A stretch of DNA of 64,000 bases, from NCBI GenBank assembly GCA_003116975.1, contig BGKB01000044.1, positions 136,940 to 200,939 on the forward strand. The letters are read 5' to 3'. Shown one piece after another: positions 51,285-60,304 of the stretch. This stretch comes from Aurantiochytrium sp. KH105 (lineage: Eukaryota > Sar > Bigyra > Thraustochytrida > Thraustochytriidae). The notes beneath the pieces are model-generated. The model ran no database searches, was not told the origin of the DNA, and worked only from the letters and a program-made list of their open reading frames with translations. The first letter of the stretch is position 1. Each line of letters begins with the position of its first letter. A program made the position numbers and the translations under genes.

Positions 51285-52787
51285 TTAGACCGCATGAGCA
51301 GGCAAGACAGCCTTTGCAAATCGCTCAAAGGCGTAAAGTGTGGTCTGCGCACAAAGAGAAGAGACATGCGCGTCGCAGTCATGGGATCCCACTACCTCAA
51401 CGAGTGCTGCAGGAACCCCCGCAGCACCGAGCGAGGCGTTGAGCCAACGTGCTTGCTCAATAAGAACGAGCGGATCGGAGACAGCGTGAATCATCAGCAC
51501 AGGCGGCGCTTTGGCATGCACATGGGCCAACGGAGAGATCTCGCGAAAGCACTCATCTTCCGAGTCGAAGGCATGCACGTGGCAGACGTGACGTGTGGCT
51601 TCTACAAAGAACTGGGCGTGCAGTCCCGCCCAGCCCAGGGGCAGACGCGACAGTAAGTCGTCTTTGCGCAGTTCTGCAACGCCATAAAGGGAAACGACTC
51701 CTCGCACGGCTCGCATGTTGTTGCGTAGTGCGGCAAGCAGCACAAGGTGGCCCCCGGCAGAGGTGCCAAGCGGAATGATTGCATCCGGATTGGCGCCCCA
51801 GAGAGCTGCGTTACGTTGCACGTATTCAATGGCATCCTTGACGTCCGCAACCATGTCCATGGGGTCAATGCCCATGCAGGCGAGGCGGTACGAGACCGAA
51901 ACAATCGTGAAGCCTGTTTCGAGAAGAAATTTGGGCAGGCCCCCATGATAGTTGATGCGAATAAAGGAACGGTCGCCCTTGCGCCATCCGCCTCCATGCA
52001 CGTGCAGAACGATTGGAGACCTCCCGGAACGATGCGGGGCACGCGGGTGGTACACGTCAAGTTTGAGAATGCCTTGCTCAGTTTCTCTGCGATTGCTGAC
52101 AAAGTATGTGTCGCCAGGGAGCGAAACCATCCAGCTTTCCGGTCCGCACATGCTTTCGTGCTCGGTCTCGACGCGTTTGAAAGGTAGCGTGAAATTTGGC
52201 TCGATGGGCTCGAAGCCGCCAAAGGTATTGGTCACGTGCGCTTGCAGCGAAAAGGGAGATTCCAGCGCAAATATTTCCTTGTCCTCATTTGCGACTTGCG
52301 GAAAGGCACGCTGCAGCTCGGCACGAACACGCGCAGCTGCTTGCGCAGACAGGCCAACACGTATAGCCCAGGCGATGGGTGTGAAGATGAGTGTAAGCGT
52401 GAGCATGCGCGTGACGAAACGACCCTGAGACACATACCAGAGGGAAAAGGCGTCTCCCGACCGGGATGATGGTGATGGCTTTGACGTTTTTGCGCTTTTG
52501 CCTTTCGTGTCCGTTTTGGATCTCCCTGGAGAAAGTCTTGCCCCAGTCGCGACGAGAACTAGCACGGTGGCGAGCCAGAATGCTGGTGTAAGGTCAGCGT
52601 CAAAAAAGGGACCGATGTAGGGATACAGCGCTGGCATGCGAATCTCTATGAATCGCGGCACGGAAAAAGAGATCCAGTACGCCACTGGTTGACGCGGGAG
52701 AAGCCAAACGAGCTCAAAGAGCAGCAGTCTCAAGAGAAGCGTCCCACATCCGAGACGGTGCGCTGTCCACGCGAGCGCGTGCTTCAT
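51285..52787 (-). CDS. Membrane-anchored alpha/beta hydrolase (carboxylesterase-like)
   Basis: A 500-residue serine hydrolase. Hydrophobic N-terminal spans (about 15-40, 66-85 and 130-145) are followed by the alpha/beta hydrolase fold. The oxyanion loop HVHGGGW is near 263-268, the nucleophile elbow GTSAGG near 339-344 (Ser is the nucleophile), the acidic residue in HAVSDPLV near 436 and the base His in GSHDCD near 468. VSYRLACMGIDPMDMVADVK belongs to the hormone-sensitive-lipase/isoprenylcysteine-methylesterase-like branch (alpha/beta hydrolase fold-3 or BD-FAE). Substrate unknown. A 6-bp hairpin lies 5 bases after the stop. Confidence 0.85.
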   Translation of the reverse strand: MKHALAWTAHRLGCGTLLLRLLLFELVWLLPRQPVAYWISFSVPRFIEIRMPALYPYIGPFFDADLTPAFWLATVLVLVATGARLSPGRSKTDTKGKSAKTSKPSPSSRSGDAFSLWYVSQGRFVTRMLTLTLIFTPIAWAIRVGLSAQAAARVRAELQRAFPQVANEDKEIFALESPFSLQAHVTNTFGGFEPIEPNFTLPFKRVETEHESMCGPESWMVSLPGDTYFVSNRRETEQGILKLDVYHPRAPHRSGRSPIVLHVHGGGWRKGDRSFIRINYHGGLPKFLLETGFTIVSVSYRLACMGIDPMDMVADVKDAIEYVQRNAALWGANPDAIIPLGTSAGGHLVLLAALRNNMRAVRGVVSLYGVAELRKDDLLSRLPLGWAGLHAQFFVEATRHVCHVHAFDSEDECFREISPLAHVHAKAPPVLMIHAVSDPLVLIEQARWLNASLGAAGVPAALVEVVGSHDCDAHVSSLCAQTTLYAFERFAKAVLPAHAV

Positions 52788-53909
52788 GCTTGCTTTCAGT
52801 CAAGTTGAGATCCTGTTTTCGCTAAGGTTGACTTTCTTTATTCTTCTTGCAACATCAAGCTGCAGCTGGCTGTTGCAACTCGTGCCAGTGCGTGTCCTCT
52901 CAGTCGGGACTTTTCTTTCCTCGACGCGACCTGCACACCCTTCGTTCGCCGCGCCGCTGCACTCGCGTCCGTCTGCGCCAGACGTGTCGCGACTGTCGCC
53001 CGATCGCAGCCTGCATCCGCGATTGAAGCAAAGCAACGACTTCTATTCGGACCGCACGCTGGTGATTCTGTCAAGCTGGCCGGCCTCCTCGGCTTCGCCT
53101 TCCTTCGTGCCACCCTCCCTCCCTGACTCTTCTCACCGTCTCCAGGACAGGCAGGGGTCCTCGCATCGCACACCATTCTGGTGCACACTGCACACCTCAC
53201 GGTACACACTGTTCGAGGGCAAAGTATTCCGGCGCTCTCCTGCGCCGGAATCCCTCATCCCCAACCCTCTCGCTGCATCGTTCTTTTTCCGTTCTCTCCT
53301 CGGGACGGACGCTGCTTGCGAGCACCGAGGCGTTCTTCCCTCGGGTGGGGTCTTAGCGGCGTTTAGCTACTCCTATGCTGCAGCTAAAGCCGCCTATCTT
53401 GCCGGCCCTGCTAGGCTGCCTGCAGCCAGCTGGCTGCTGCTACCATCGTGGCGTGGCGCTGCACTGCTACCATCGTGCATCGTCGCGTTGCTCTGTCGCG
53501 CTGCGGCTGCTGCAGCTGCCGCAGTGCCAGCCGCAGCGCCGCAAGGTGTGCCGCCGGCCTCGACCTCTTTGGGTTGCCGCGGCGTCCCTGCTCGGAGTCT
53601 CTCTCTCCCTTGCAGTGCGCTGCAGTGCCGATGCAAAGCGGCAAGTCTGCTATTCTCCATTGTGCAGCGCATAGCCCACTTGCAGGCACTGCGAGTGTGC
53701 GCAGCATAGCCCTTTGCAAGTCTCTTCTGCCTGCCTGCTGCACTGCAGCGCGGTGCGGGCGCGCCGCGGTGTGCGCAAAGTCCACTTGCGGCGGGCGGAG
53801 GCGCACTTGCGCGCGGGAATAGGCCCTGTGCGCGCGGGGATAGAGCCCTGTGGCGAGGCACTGCCGCGGCCCGCTGCAGCCGCGAGGGAATCAGAGAGAG
53901 AGAGACACT

Positions 53910-53941
<32 letters not shown>

Positions 53942-54437
53942 TCGCGCAGGTAGGTGGCCGCGAGCGCGCGCGGGCGGCGAGGCGCGGGCGCGCGGGCGCG
54001 CGGGCGCGGGCGGGCGCGGCGCGGGAGGCGCAGACTGCGGCGGAGGGCGCGGCGCGGACGGTGCTCGCGCGGCGCCGGCCCGCCGCGCGCTCTCCTCCGA
54101 GATGGCGATGACGGCGGCAGGACGCAGCCGGCGAAAACGTCCGCAGCAAGAACGTCCGGCGCCGCGGACGCGCGAGGAGGCCGCGGGAGCACGCACAGCG
54201 TCGTGAAGACGGAGGAGGAGGGAGGGAGGGAGGGATAGAGGGAGGATTTGCGCTTGCAAGCCGGCGAGGGCAAATCGATCCGCGTGGGCGGACGAAACGA
54301 AGGCCCGGGATAAAGGAACAAAGATTGACTCACGCTGATTGGCACTCGTTTGCACCCGTTCGCCTTCTTGTTTACACACACAGAAAAGCACTGTTAGATT
54401 CATTTCACGTCCAGTCAACCTTTACCCTTCCGCCAAG
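52788..54437. other. 1.65-kb divergent intergenic region
   Basis: Upstream of the alpha/beta hydrolase (minus) and the small mitochondrial gene (plus). It contains CTGC/CTGCAG-rich DNA near 53410-53520, an ACAG run and GGGA repeats near 54208-54236. Open frames are long but of biased composition and unconserved-looking; none is called. Confidence 0.55.
53910..53941. repeat. (ACAG)n tetranucleotide repeat
   Basis: About eight ACAG units in the divergent spacer upstream of the small mitochondrial gene. Confidence 0.93.
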
Positions 54438-54857
54438 ATGCTCTCTGCTGTTCGCCGGAGCGCCGTGGGTAAGTGATTCTTCTTGATGTGTCTCTTCTGA
54501 GGGATTCTGAAATGTGGCGGTCTCGGAGAAATCATGACTGACATTTACATAATCTTGGCACTTTGCGATCCGCAAATCCATACCCCAAAAAAATCCTACT
54601 GGACAGGCGCCCTCCGCGCACCACAGGTCCAGCGCGCGCTCGCGCCGACCGCCGTTCGTAGCCTCAGTGTGTACGACATCCCCACCGACAAGGACTACGT
54701 CGAGCCCCCCAAGGAGTACACCGACAAGGGTGCCCTCATTGTGGACAACATTGCCTTCTCCCTCGAGTGGGTTCTTAGCAGCCCCCCTCCTCTCCATGCC
54801 TTCGAGGAGCCCCCCATCATCGTGGAGTGGCCCGAGGGCGAGGAGGGCCACCACTAG
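54438..54857 (+). CDS. Small mitochondrial protein, unrecognised (two exons)
   Basis: Exon 1 is 54438-54468 and exon 2 is 54607-54857, with a 138-bp GTAAGTGA...GGACAG intron. The spliced 93-residue product starts MLSAVRRSAVGALRAP and stays basic and Ser/Ala/Arg-rich up to RSLSV near residue 35: an ideal mitochondrial targeting sequence, split by the intron. The mature part is about 60 residues, acidic, with one short hydrophobic stretch (ALIVDNIAFSLEWVL) and an end of LHAFEEPPIIVEWPEGEEGHH type. Small size, presequence and a single weak span suggest an accessory respiratory-chain subunit, but I cannot name it. Confidence 0.7.
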
Positions 54858-55129
54858 AATGCTTTTGCCCTCGACCAGCTGTGCGCACACCAATCTCTGC
54901 GTTTAGCGCTCTTCTCCGTCCTGTAAAAGAGAGAAATCATTTGCATCAGAACACTAAGTCAATGACATTCTTGTCCCTCCCAAGCTCATGTGAGCGAGCG
55001 TCTGTCTAGAGTTTCTCTTGTGTGCGTGAGTGAAGGGTACGGGAGCTCAAAGAGAATTGGCCGGCGGTGGGGCTTAAAATTGCACGTCTTTTCGACTTGC
55101 CAAAAGGCGAGGCCTTTTTCCTGTCACTC

Positions 55130-55442
55130 AGCCGCGGCTCGACAAAGTGCATTCTCCGTATTGTCGCGATGACAACTTTGACTTTTTGTTGGGTGACGAA
55201 GCCTGAAGCCTCGCAATAACAGAACAGATACTCGTTCGATCTCCCATTCTGCCAAGAGACAAGGACTTTGTCTTGTCAATCACTCGACCGCGGCTGACCG
55301 CGGCTCGACATGGAGCATTCTTAGTACTGTCGCGATGGCAATTTCGACTTTTTGTTGTGTGGCCAAGCCTAAGGCCTCGCAATGACAGAATAGATACTCT
55401 TCTGATTGCCCATCTTGAGAGCAAGCGTTTTCGCTTGCTCTC
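55130..55442. repeat. Tandem duplication of a roughly 140-bp element ending in hairpins
   Basis: Copy 1 (about 55133-55274) and copy 2 (about 55303-55442) align along their length with roughly 75-80% identity by eye. Shared anchors include CGGCTCGACA, ATTGTCGCGATG/CTGTCGCGATG, GACTTTTTGTTG, AGCCT.AAGCCTCGCAAT and ACAGATACTC/ATAGATACTC. Copy 1 ends in a GACAAG/CTTGTC inverted repeat and copy 2 in a perfect 11-bp hairpin. No coding frame is shared. Confidence 0.75.
55417..55442. other. Perfect 11-bp hairpin with TTTT loop
   Basis: Arms GAGAGCAAGCG and CGCTTGCTCTC around TTTT: the strongest inverted repeat I noticed in the window. Confidence 0.85.
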
Positions 55443-55664
55443 GCTCTCGCTCTATGTCTCTTCATCACGTGTGCTCTCGCTCTTGCTCTCTGTCTCTTCG
55501 TAATATTGCGATGGAGACAGCAAGATAAAAACAAATAACTTTATCGCTTTCTGCACAGCCCCGGCGCCGAGAGCGCTGAGAAGTAGTCTTAATGTTGGTA
55601 TTGCTCGGCCACGCGGGCTAAGTCTTGCTGCTGTGGGCATCTTACGGCGCGCGAGAATGACTTG

Positions 55665-57026
55665 CTACTGAGGTACGTGTCCTTGCTGTTGCCAAATGAG
55701 CATAAGCGTCGCACCGTCGCCAAAAAACCGCAAATGTGCAGCTGCTGCCTCAGCAAGCGTAACGCCGCGCTGCACGACACGCTGGTCGTGCACAGCAGCA
55801 TCTTCAAGAGCAAGTCGCATGGCTTCATACGACACTTTGGCGTAGCGTGTCACAGGTCCAGCCGTGACCTCAAAGAGTAGCTGATCAGCTTCCTTCGGGT
55901 GTTTGAAGCCAATTAGTAGAGCCTCGAGCAACGTAGGTTGCTGGCCAGGACGTACGTGAGGTATGCGCACGAGCTGGTGACAAAGCTGGCCACGGTCTTC
56001 GTTAGAGCGAATGGTTGACCAATCAGCACGATCCTGTGCGTGCTGCGCCCGATGTTCTTCCTTGGACATGGGCCGAGGTGCGCCTCCCATGGCATGCACC
56101 TCGTCGCCACCAGGTGTACAGGCCCTTTGATAAGTGGACTCTGTCGACCGTGAGAGCGGTCTCCGCAACGGGTCGTGGCTGGAACCCAGACGATGATGCT
56201 GGCTTGAATCACAACCCTCGACCCCCGGGCGATCGTCTCGGTCGCATGCCGTGCCCGCGAGCTCAGGAGCAGATTCATTTTTCCCAAGCGATGGGAGATG
56301 GCCACGTCGCAGCGCACCGCGCGGAGGCCGGCCCATGGCATCGGGCGGCACCGCGAGGCGACACATATTTCGACTGACTTTCTTGTGATGTTTGTACTCG
56401 TTCAGAAGCTCGCGGCGCGGCTTCACCGAGGGCCGCGCCGTGACTAGGCGTGACAAGATTTGCGCATTTTCACGTTCAAGCCTCGCTTGTGCAGCGCGAC
56501 GCGCCGTGTCAAGGAAGCGTTTGCGATCCCGGCTTGCCTTTACATGCGAGCGTCGACTAGGAATATTTGTGGCTGTAATTTCTGTTTCCGTCTGCTGCAC
56601 CTTGGCGAGACGATGCGCCAGGTCCTCATTCTCGCGTCGAAGCTTTGCCAACTGCAGCTCGATAGCGTGCGCTTTGTTGTTGGTGCCGAGGGCATGAATT
56701 TCCTCTTGGCGTCTCATCATGACCATATGCTCTTCTACCGACTGAGCAACAGCAGAGCGCATCGAGCTCAATGCGCGCTTGTGCATATGTCGCTCGCGCT
56801 GCCGCCATTGTTTGGTGGTGTAGCTTGCCTTGATGCCGAGTTCCAGATCTGGCAAGCACCATTTGCGCTGTTCGCCAGCTGCTGCTGTTCTCGAGCGTCT
56901 CTGAGCGCGGTTTCCATTCGCAGTTTTGGCCCGTTTCCCTCCTCGTCCTCCTCCTAGCGCTGCTGCTCCTGCCTCGAGCGCGTCAAGTACAGCCGGGATC
57001 TCGGCTAACCTTGCATCGGCGGCCAT
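55665..57026 (-). CDS. CFAP97-domain (Hemingway/KIAA1430-like) protein
   Basis: Predicted ciliary or flagellar protein of 453 residues from the Met at 57026 (MAADARLAEIPAVL); a Met 24 codons upstream (57098) is possible too. A basic, helical N-terminal half contains coiled coil (EIHALGTNNKAHAIELQLAKLRREN spread over about 110-150). The segment at about 171-221 (FLDTARRAAQARLERENAQI, then LVTARPSVKPRRELLNEYKH) follows the CFAP97 pattern 'IERENxxLLxRL...PSxxxxxLxxxxxxxxK'. The C-terminal 75 residues look like a separate folded domain (PTLLEALLIGFKHPKEADQL, then TLMLIWQQQGHVPQ) that I do not recognise. Confidence 0.68.
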   Translation of the reverse strand: MAADARLAEIPAVLDALEAGAAALGGGRGGKRAKTANGNRAQRRSRTAAAGEQRKWCLPDLELGIKASYTTKQWRQRERHMHKRALSSMRSAVAQSVEEHMVMMRRQEEIHALGTNNKAHAIELQLAKLRRENEDLAHRLAKVQQTETEITATNIPSRRSHVKASRDRKRFLDTARRAAQARLERENAQILSRLVTARPSVKPRRELLNEYKHHKKVSRNMCRLAVPPDAMGRPPRGALRRGHLPSLGKNESAPELAGTACDRDDRPGVEGCDSSQHHRLGSSHDPLRRPLSRSTESTYQRACTPGGDEVHAMGGAPRPMSKEEHRAQHAQDRADWSTIRSNEDRGQLCHQLVRIPHVRPGQQPTLLEALLIGFKHPKEADQLLFEVTAGPVTRYAKVSYEAMRLALEDAAVHDQRVVQRGVTLAEAAAAHLRFFGDGATLMLIWQQQGHVPQ

Positions 57027-57201
57027 GAATACGAATCGCACGCCTTTATTTGCCGGCGTCTGGCAATGTGCCGCGCGGCAAACAAACGATGTGAACACTG
57101 CTTTCCGCTGCGAGTCCCGTACCCGCGTGCGGCGCTGCGTCTGTTCGCACCTTCTCCTAGCTGCGTGTCACTCTCTGTATCACCCGTTGCTCGTCTATCG
57201 T

Positions 57202-57259
<58 letters not shown>
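57202..57259. repeat. (TCG)n trinucleotide repeat, about 19 units
   Basis: Uninterrupted TCG/CGA units about 180 bp upstream of the CFAP97-like start codon. Confidence 0.95.
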
Positions 57260-57577
57260 TAGACTTTTCTCTCGCCAGCAATACCGATACTGCACGAGGT
57301 CTTTGATCCCTTTACCCTCGTCGGACGAATATTGCGCCCTCCCACTACCTCTATCTTCTCCTCGCGTACCTACGGTCTTTGTCTGCCGGCTGGCTTGGCC
57401 GGCCTCGCGCGCACCTTGCGAGCGCTTGGCGCCTCTGGGTTGATCCTGCGCGGACTCGTGGAGATCCGCGCGAGGCCCGGTTCGAAGTTCTCATGACGAC
57501 GTTCCCGCCCCCGCCCCCGCTCCTACAGATGTGCAATAGAGCAGTGTGTGCGCAACTCAATTTTCAATAAGGGGACG

Positions 57578-57578
57578 T

Positions 57579-57642
<64 letters not shown>
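57578..57642. repeat. (GACA)n tetranucleotide repeat, about 16 units
   Basis: Uninterrupted GACA units ending about 50 bp before the PDAP1-like start codon. It is read through by an open frame (Thr-Asp-Arg-Gln repeats), which I treat as 5' UTR. Confidence 0.95.
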
Positions 57643-57693
57643 GTGGTGGGCAAACAAAGCGCCAACTTTTGTAGTTGGTCAGCGTCTGGAGCG

Positions 57694-58404
57694 ATGGAAG
57701 GCGCAGACGGCGCGCTGCTGCGCGCACAGGATGCGCAAGCGGAGGGGACAAAGGAGAATGGGGCCGGCTACAACTCGGACCTTGACCTCGACTTTGGGTC
57801 CAGCGATGAGGAGGACAAGGGAGCTGACGACAACGTGGTTAAGAACGACGACAAGGGCGCGAAGAACGACCAGCCCAAGGAACCCGGGAGCGACGTCGTG
57901 GCCTCGTCGAACACGCCGAGCGGGCCTGCAGGCCGTACTGGGGCCGCGCCAGGAGCCCCGATATCTCAGACTTCTGTCGATGAAGTGAGCGTTGGCGTGG
58001 AAGAGATGCGCGTGACGCCACAAACTGCCGTCTTCACCAAGGAAAAGAGCCTTGCCGTTCAAGATCTTGTTGAGATTGATAACCCAAATTATGTCCAAGA
58101 GACACCAGAGCAGCAAGCCGCGCGCGAGGCTGAGGCCGCTGCTAAGTTGCTTGCCGCGGAGCGCGAAGAAGAAATGCTCATTGCGAGCGGTCAGACGATC
58201 GAAAGCGCCGCCGACCTCGAGCGGCTCGAAGAAATCCGCGCGGAGCGCGAGCGCAATCAACGTCGTCGCGAGCGCGAAGCTGCTAAAAAGGAAAAGTTGC
58301 GCGTTGCAGCTGCTGAGCGTGCTGCTGAGCTCGAGGCGAAAGCGCGCGCGAAAGCGGCCGGAGGTGGACAAAAGAGTAAGAAGAAGAAAGGGAAAAAGCG
58401 ATGA
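57694..58404 (+). CDS. PDAP1: PDAP1/HASPP28-like phosphoprotein
   Basis: A 236-residue homologue of the 28-kDa heat- and acid-stable phosphoprotein. The start at 57694 (MEGADGALLRAQDAQAEGTK) avoids the repeat-coded extension. The first 110 residues are acidic and disordered, with DSDxE-like casein kinase 2 sites. From about residue 120 the PP28 domain follows: VQDLVEIDNPNYVQET corresponds to 'VEGLIDIENPNRVAQT' in human PDAP1, and EEEMLIASGQTIESAADLER, then EIRAERERNQRRRERE to 'MKMHLAGKTEQAKADLARL ... IRKQREEAARKKEEE'. It ends in a Lys-rich tail. The molecular role is not settled in any organism. The usual Gly/Lys-rich N-terminus of PDAP1 is absent. Confidence 0.82.
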   Translation: MEGADGALLRAQDAQAEGTKENGAGYNSDLDLDFGSSDEEDKGADDNVVKNDDKGAKNDQPKEPGSDVVASSNTPSGPAGRTGAAPGAPISQTSVDEVSVGVEEMRVTPQTAVFTKEKSLAVQDLVEIDNPNYVQETPEQQAAREAEAAAKLLAAEREEEMLIASGQTIESAADLERLEEIRAERERNQRRREREAAKKEKLRVAAAERAAELEAKARAKAAGGGQKSKKKKGKKR

Positions 58405-58491
58405 CCCATTCTTCTTCTTCTTCTTCTTCTTCTCCTCCTCCTCCTCCTCCTCCTCCTTCTTTGTTGGAGGAAAGCCTTTGGCCCAATATAT

Positions 58492-58541
<50 letters not shown>

Positions 58542-59032
58542 CGTTTGGTTGCTACATGTAAAGCGATTCGTGTCATTGCGGTTTCGACCGCAAGCATGAT
58601 CAAGCACGGTAACCAAAGGAGTGTATGGTGGAGACTCTTTTTGGAAATACAAAACATTTTGAAATGCAAAATGTCAATGCGTTCTGACTCTCTATAATCA
58701 AGTTGCTGTGCCGTACGCTGTGCAACCATTACTCTGGAAACGGAGTGAGATTGATCCGATAATAGAAAGTATCGTCCATGGCATCCATCTATCGCCCTTA
58801 GTTGGCATCCATCCATCACCCTTGGCATCCATCAACTCAACCTTTGACATCGATTGGGACCTCTCTCACATTCGGAAGAACATCCTCTTGCCGTTCAAGT
58901 CTCAGCAAACAAGAAAACATTTTGCATGATGGTGCAAACGAGAGAAGGAAAAAAAGGTAAAAGCCAAGGTAAAAGTAAACAACAGCGATTCAGCGAACCA
59001 AAATTGGAATATAGTTGGGATTGAGCAAGCAC
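58405..59032. other. Convergent intergenic region with CTT/CTC and CTTG repeats
   Basis: Between the 3' ends of PDAP1-like and RACK1. It holds (CTT)n then (CTC)n at about 58413-58458, (CTTG)n at about 58494-58540, and CATCCAT repeats near 58780-58830. No gene seen. Confidence 0.65.
58494..58540. repeat. (CTTG)n tetranucleotide repeat, about 11 units
   Basis: Run of CTTG units in the PDAP1-RACK1 convergent spacer. Confidence 0.92.
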
Positions 59033-60079
59033 TTATCCGACGACGTAAACGCGGATGAGGTTGTCCGAGGAGCCGACAAAGAGGGTGCTGCCGTCCGAGG
59101 ACCAGCAGAGGCTGGTGCAGAAGGGAGGCTGGTACTTGTCGCCGTGGACCTCCTCGTCGTCCTCGTCGAGGCGGATGTCGGCAACGACGACCTTGGACTC
59201 GAGGTCCCAGATCTTGACGCCAGACTGGGTGGCGGCGCAGAGCCAGTAGCGGTTGGGGCTGAAGACGAGGCTGTGGATGATCTCGTTGGCGTCGAGCTGG
59301 TAGAGGAGCTTGGCCTCGGTGAGGTCCCAGAGCATGGCCTTGCCGTCCTTGCCGCCCGAGGCGCAGAGGGAGCCGTCAGGGGAGACGGTGACGCTGTTGA
59401 GGTAGCCAGTGTGGCCGATGAGGTTGGCCTTGAGGCGGCAGTTGGAGAGGTTCCAGACCTTGACGATGCCATCCCAGCCGGCAGAGACGATGAGAGGGTT
59501 GGTGTGGAGGGGCGAGAAGCGCACGCACGAGATCCACTCGGTGTGCTGGTCCTCGGTGATGGTGTACTTGCACTCACCGAGGGTGTTCCAGAGCTTGATG
59601 GTGCGGTCGCGGGAAGCGCTCACGATCTGGCGGTTGTCAAGGCTGAAGGCAACCGAGAGAACATCCTTCTTGTGGCCAACAAAGCGGCGGGTGGTGGCGC
59701 CGGTGTTGATGTCCCAGAGACGGAGGGTACCGTCCCAGGAGCCGGAGAGGCAGAACTGGCCGTCGCTGGAGATGACAACATCCTCAACAAAGTGGTGGTG
59801 GCCGGTGAGGGCGCGGCGGGCAAAGCCCATGTTCTCGTTGTGGGTGAGGGCCCACACGATGACCGTCTTGTCGCGGCTGGCGCTCAGGACCATGTTGGGG
59901 TTCTCATGGGTGGTCGCGATAGCGGTCACCTGTTTTTCATTTTACATGGTCACGATCATCCGTTCGTCAGGTTAGTTCGATCATTCATTCATTCATTCAT
60001 TCATACTTCGACACACGGTCTTCGCATCAATTTGGACAGGCAAAAAGATAGACGAACGAATAGACAGATGGACAACTTG

Positions 60080-60110
<31 letters not shown>

Positions 60111-60304
60111 GCAAGCCCGCCGCGGATTCAACGACCTGCACAGCAGGCAGCCAGGCAACCAGCCAGTCAGGCATGCAAGCATCCATCCATTCCCTCCCTC
60201 CACATCTCTCCGTCCATCTATCCACGGCCTACGCCGCCAAAGCCTTCACGTACCCAGCTCTCGTGTCCGGACAGCTGTCCGCGAAGCGTAAGAGAGTCGC
60301 CCAT
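59033..60304 (-). CDS. RACK1: RACK1, ribosome-associated WD40 scaffold (two exons)
   Basis: Seven-bladed WD40 protein of the 40S ribosome head and a signalling scaffold. Exon 1 is 60304-60254 (17 codons, [17 protein letters not shown]), the intron is 60253-59930 (GTACGTGA...AAACAG, 324 bp) and exon 2 is 59929-59033; the total is 315 residues, as is usual for RACK1. The exon-2 frame alone begins at VTAIATT with no ATG and would lack the first blade's start. The join recreates the invariant 'L..GH..WVTAIATT'. [41 protein letters not shown] and [18 protein letters not shown] are RACK1 hallmarks. It is divergent from RPL35. Confidence 0.95.
59930..60253 (-). other. RACK1 intron 1
   Basis: A 324-bp intron on the minus strand (GTACGTGA...AAACAG) with ATTC and GGCT tetranucleotide repeats (about 59981-60002 and 60080-60108). 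Confidence 0.85.

Larger units (their letters stand above)
54858..55664. other. Convergent intergenic region with duplicated element
   Basis: Gap between the 3' ends of the small mitochondrial gene and the CFAP97-like gene. It holds the duplicated element and hairpin listed separately, and CTCGCT simple repeats near 55437-55497. Confidence 0.65.
57099..57693. promoter_or_regulatory. Divergent promoter region, CFAP97-like / PDAP1-like
   Basis: A roughly 600-bp spacer between head-to-head starts, with the TCG run and a GACA run inside the probable 5' UTRs. Bidirectional promoter by layout only. Confidence 0.5.

Noticed and set aside
52786-53709. 307-codon plus-strand open frame in the divergent spacer
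   Set aside because: Leu/Ser/Pro-rich with no recognisable domain, and it overlaps the start of the alpha/beta hydrolase gene. A lineage-specific gene cannot be fully excluded.
57577-57693. N-terminal extension of the PDAP1-like frame
   Set aside because: Its residues are translated GACA repeats, more likely 5' UTR.
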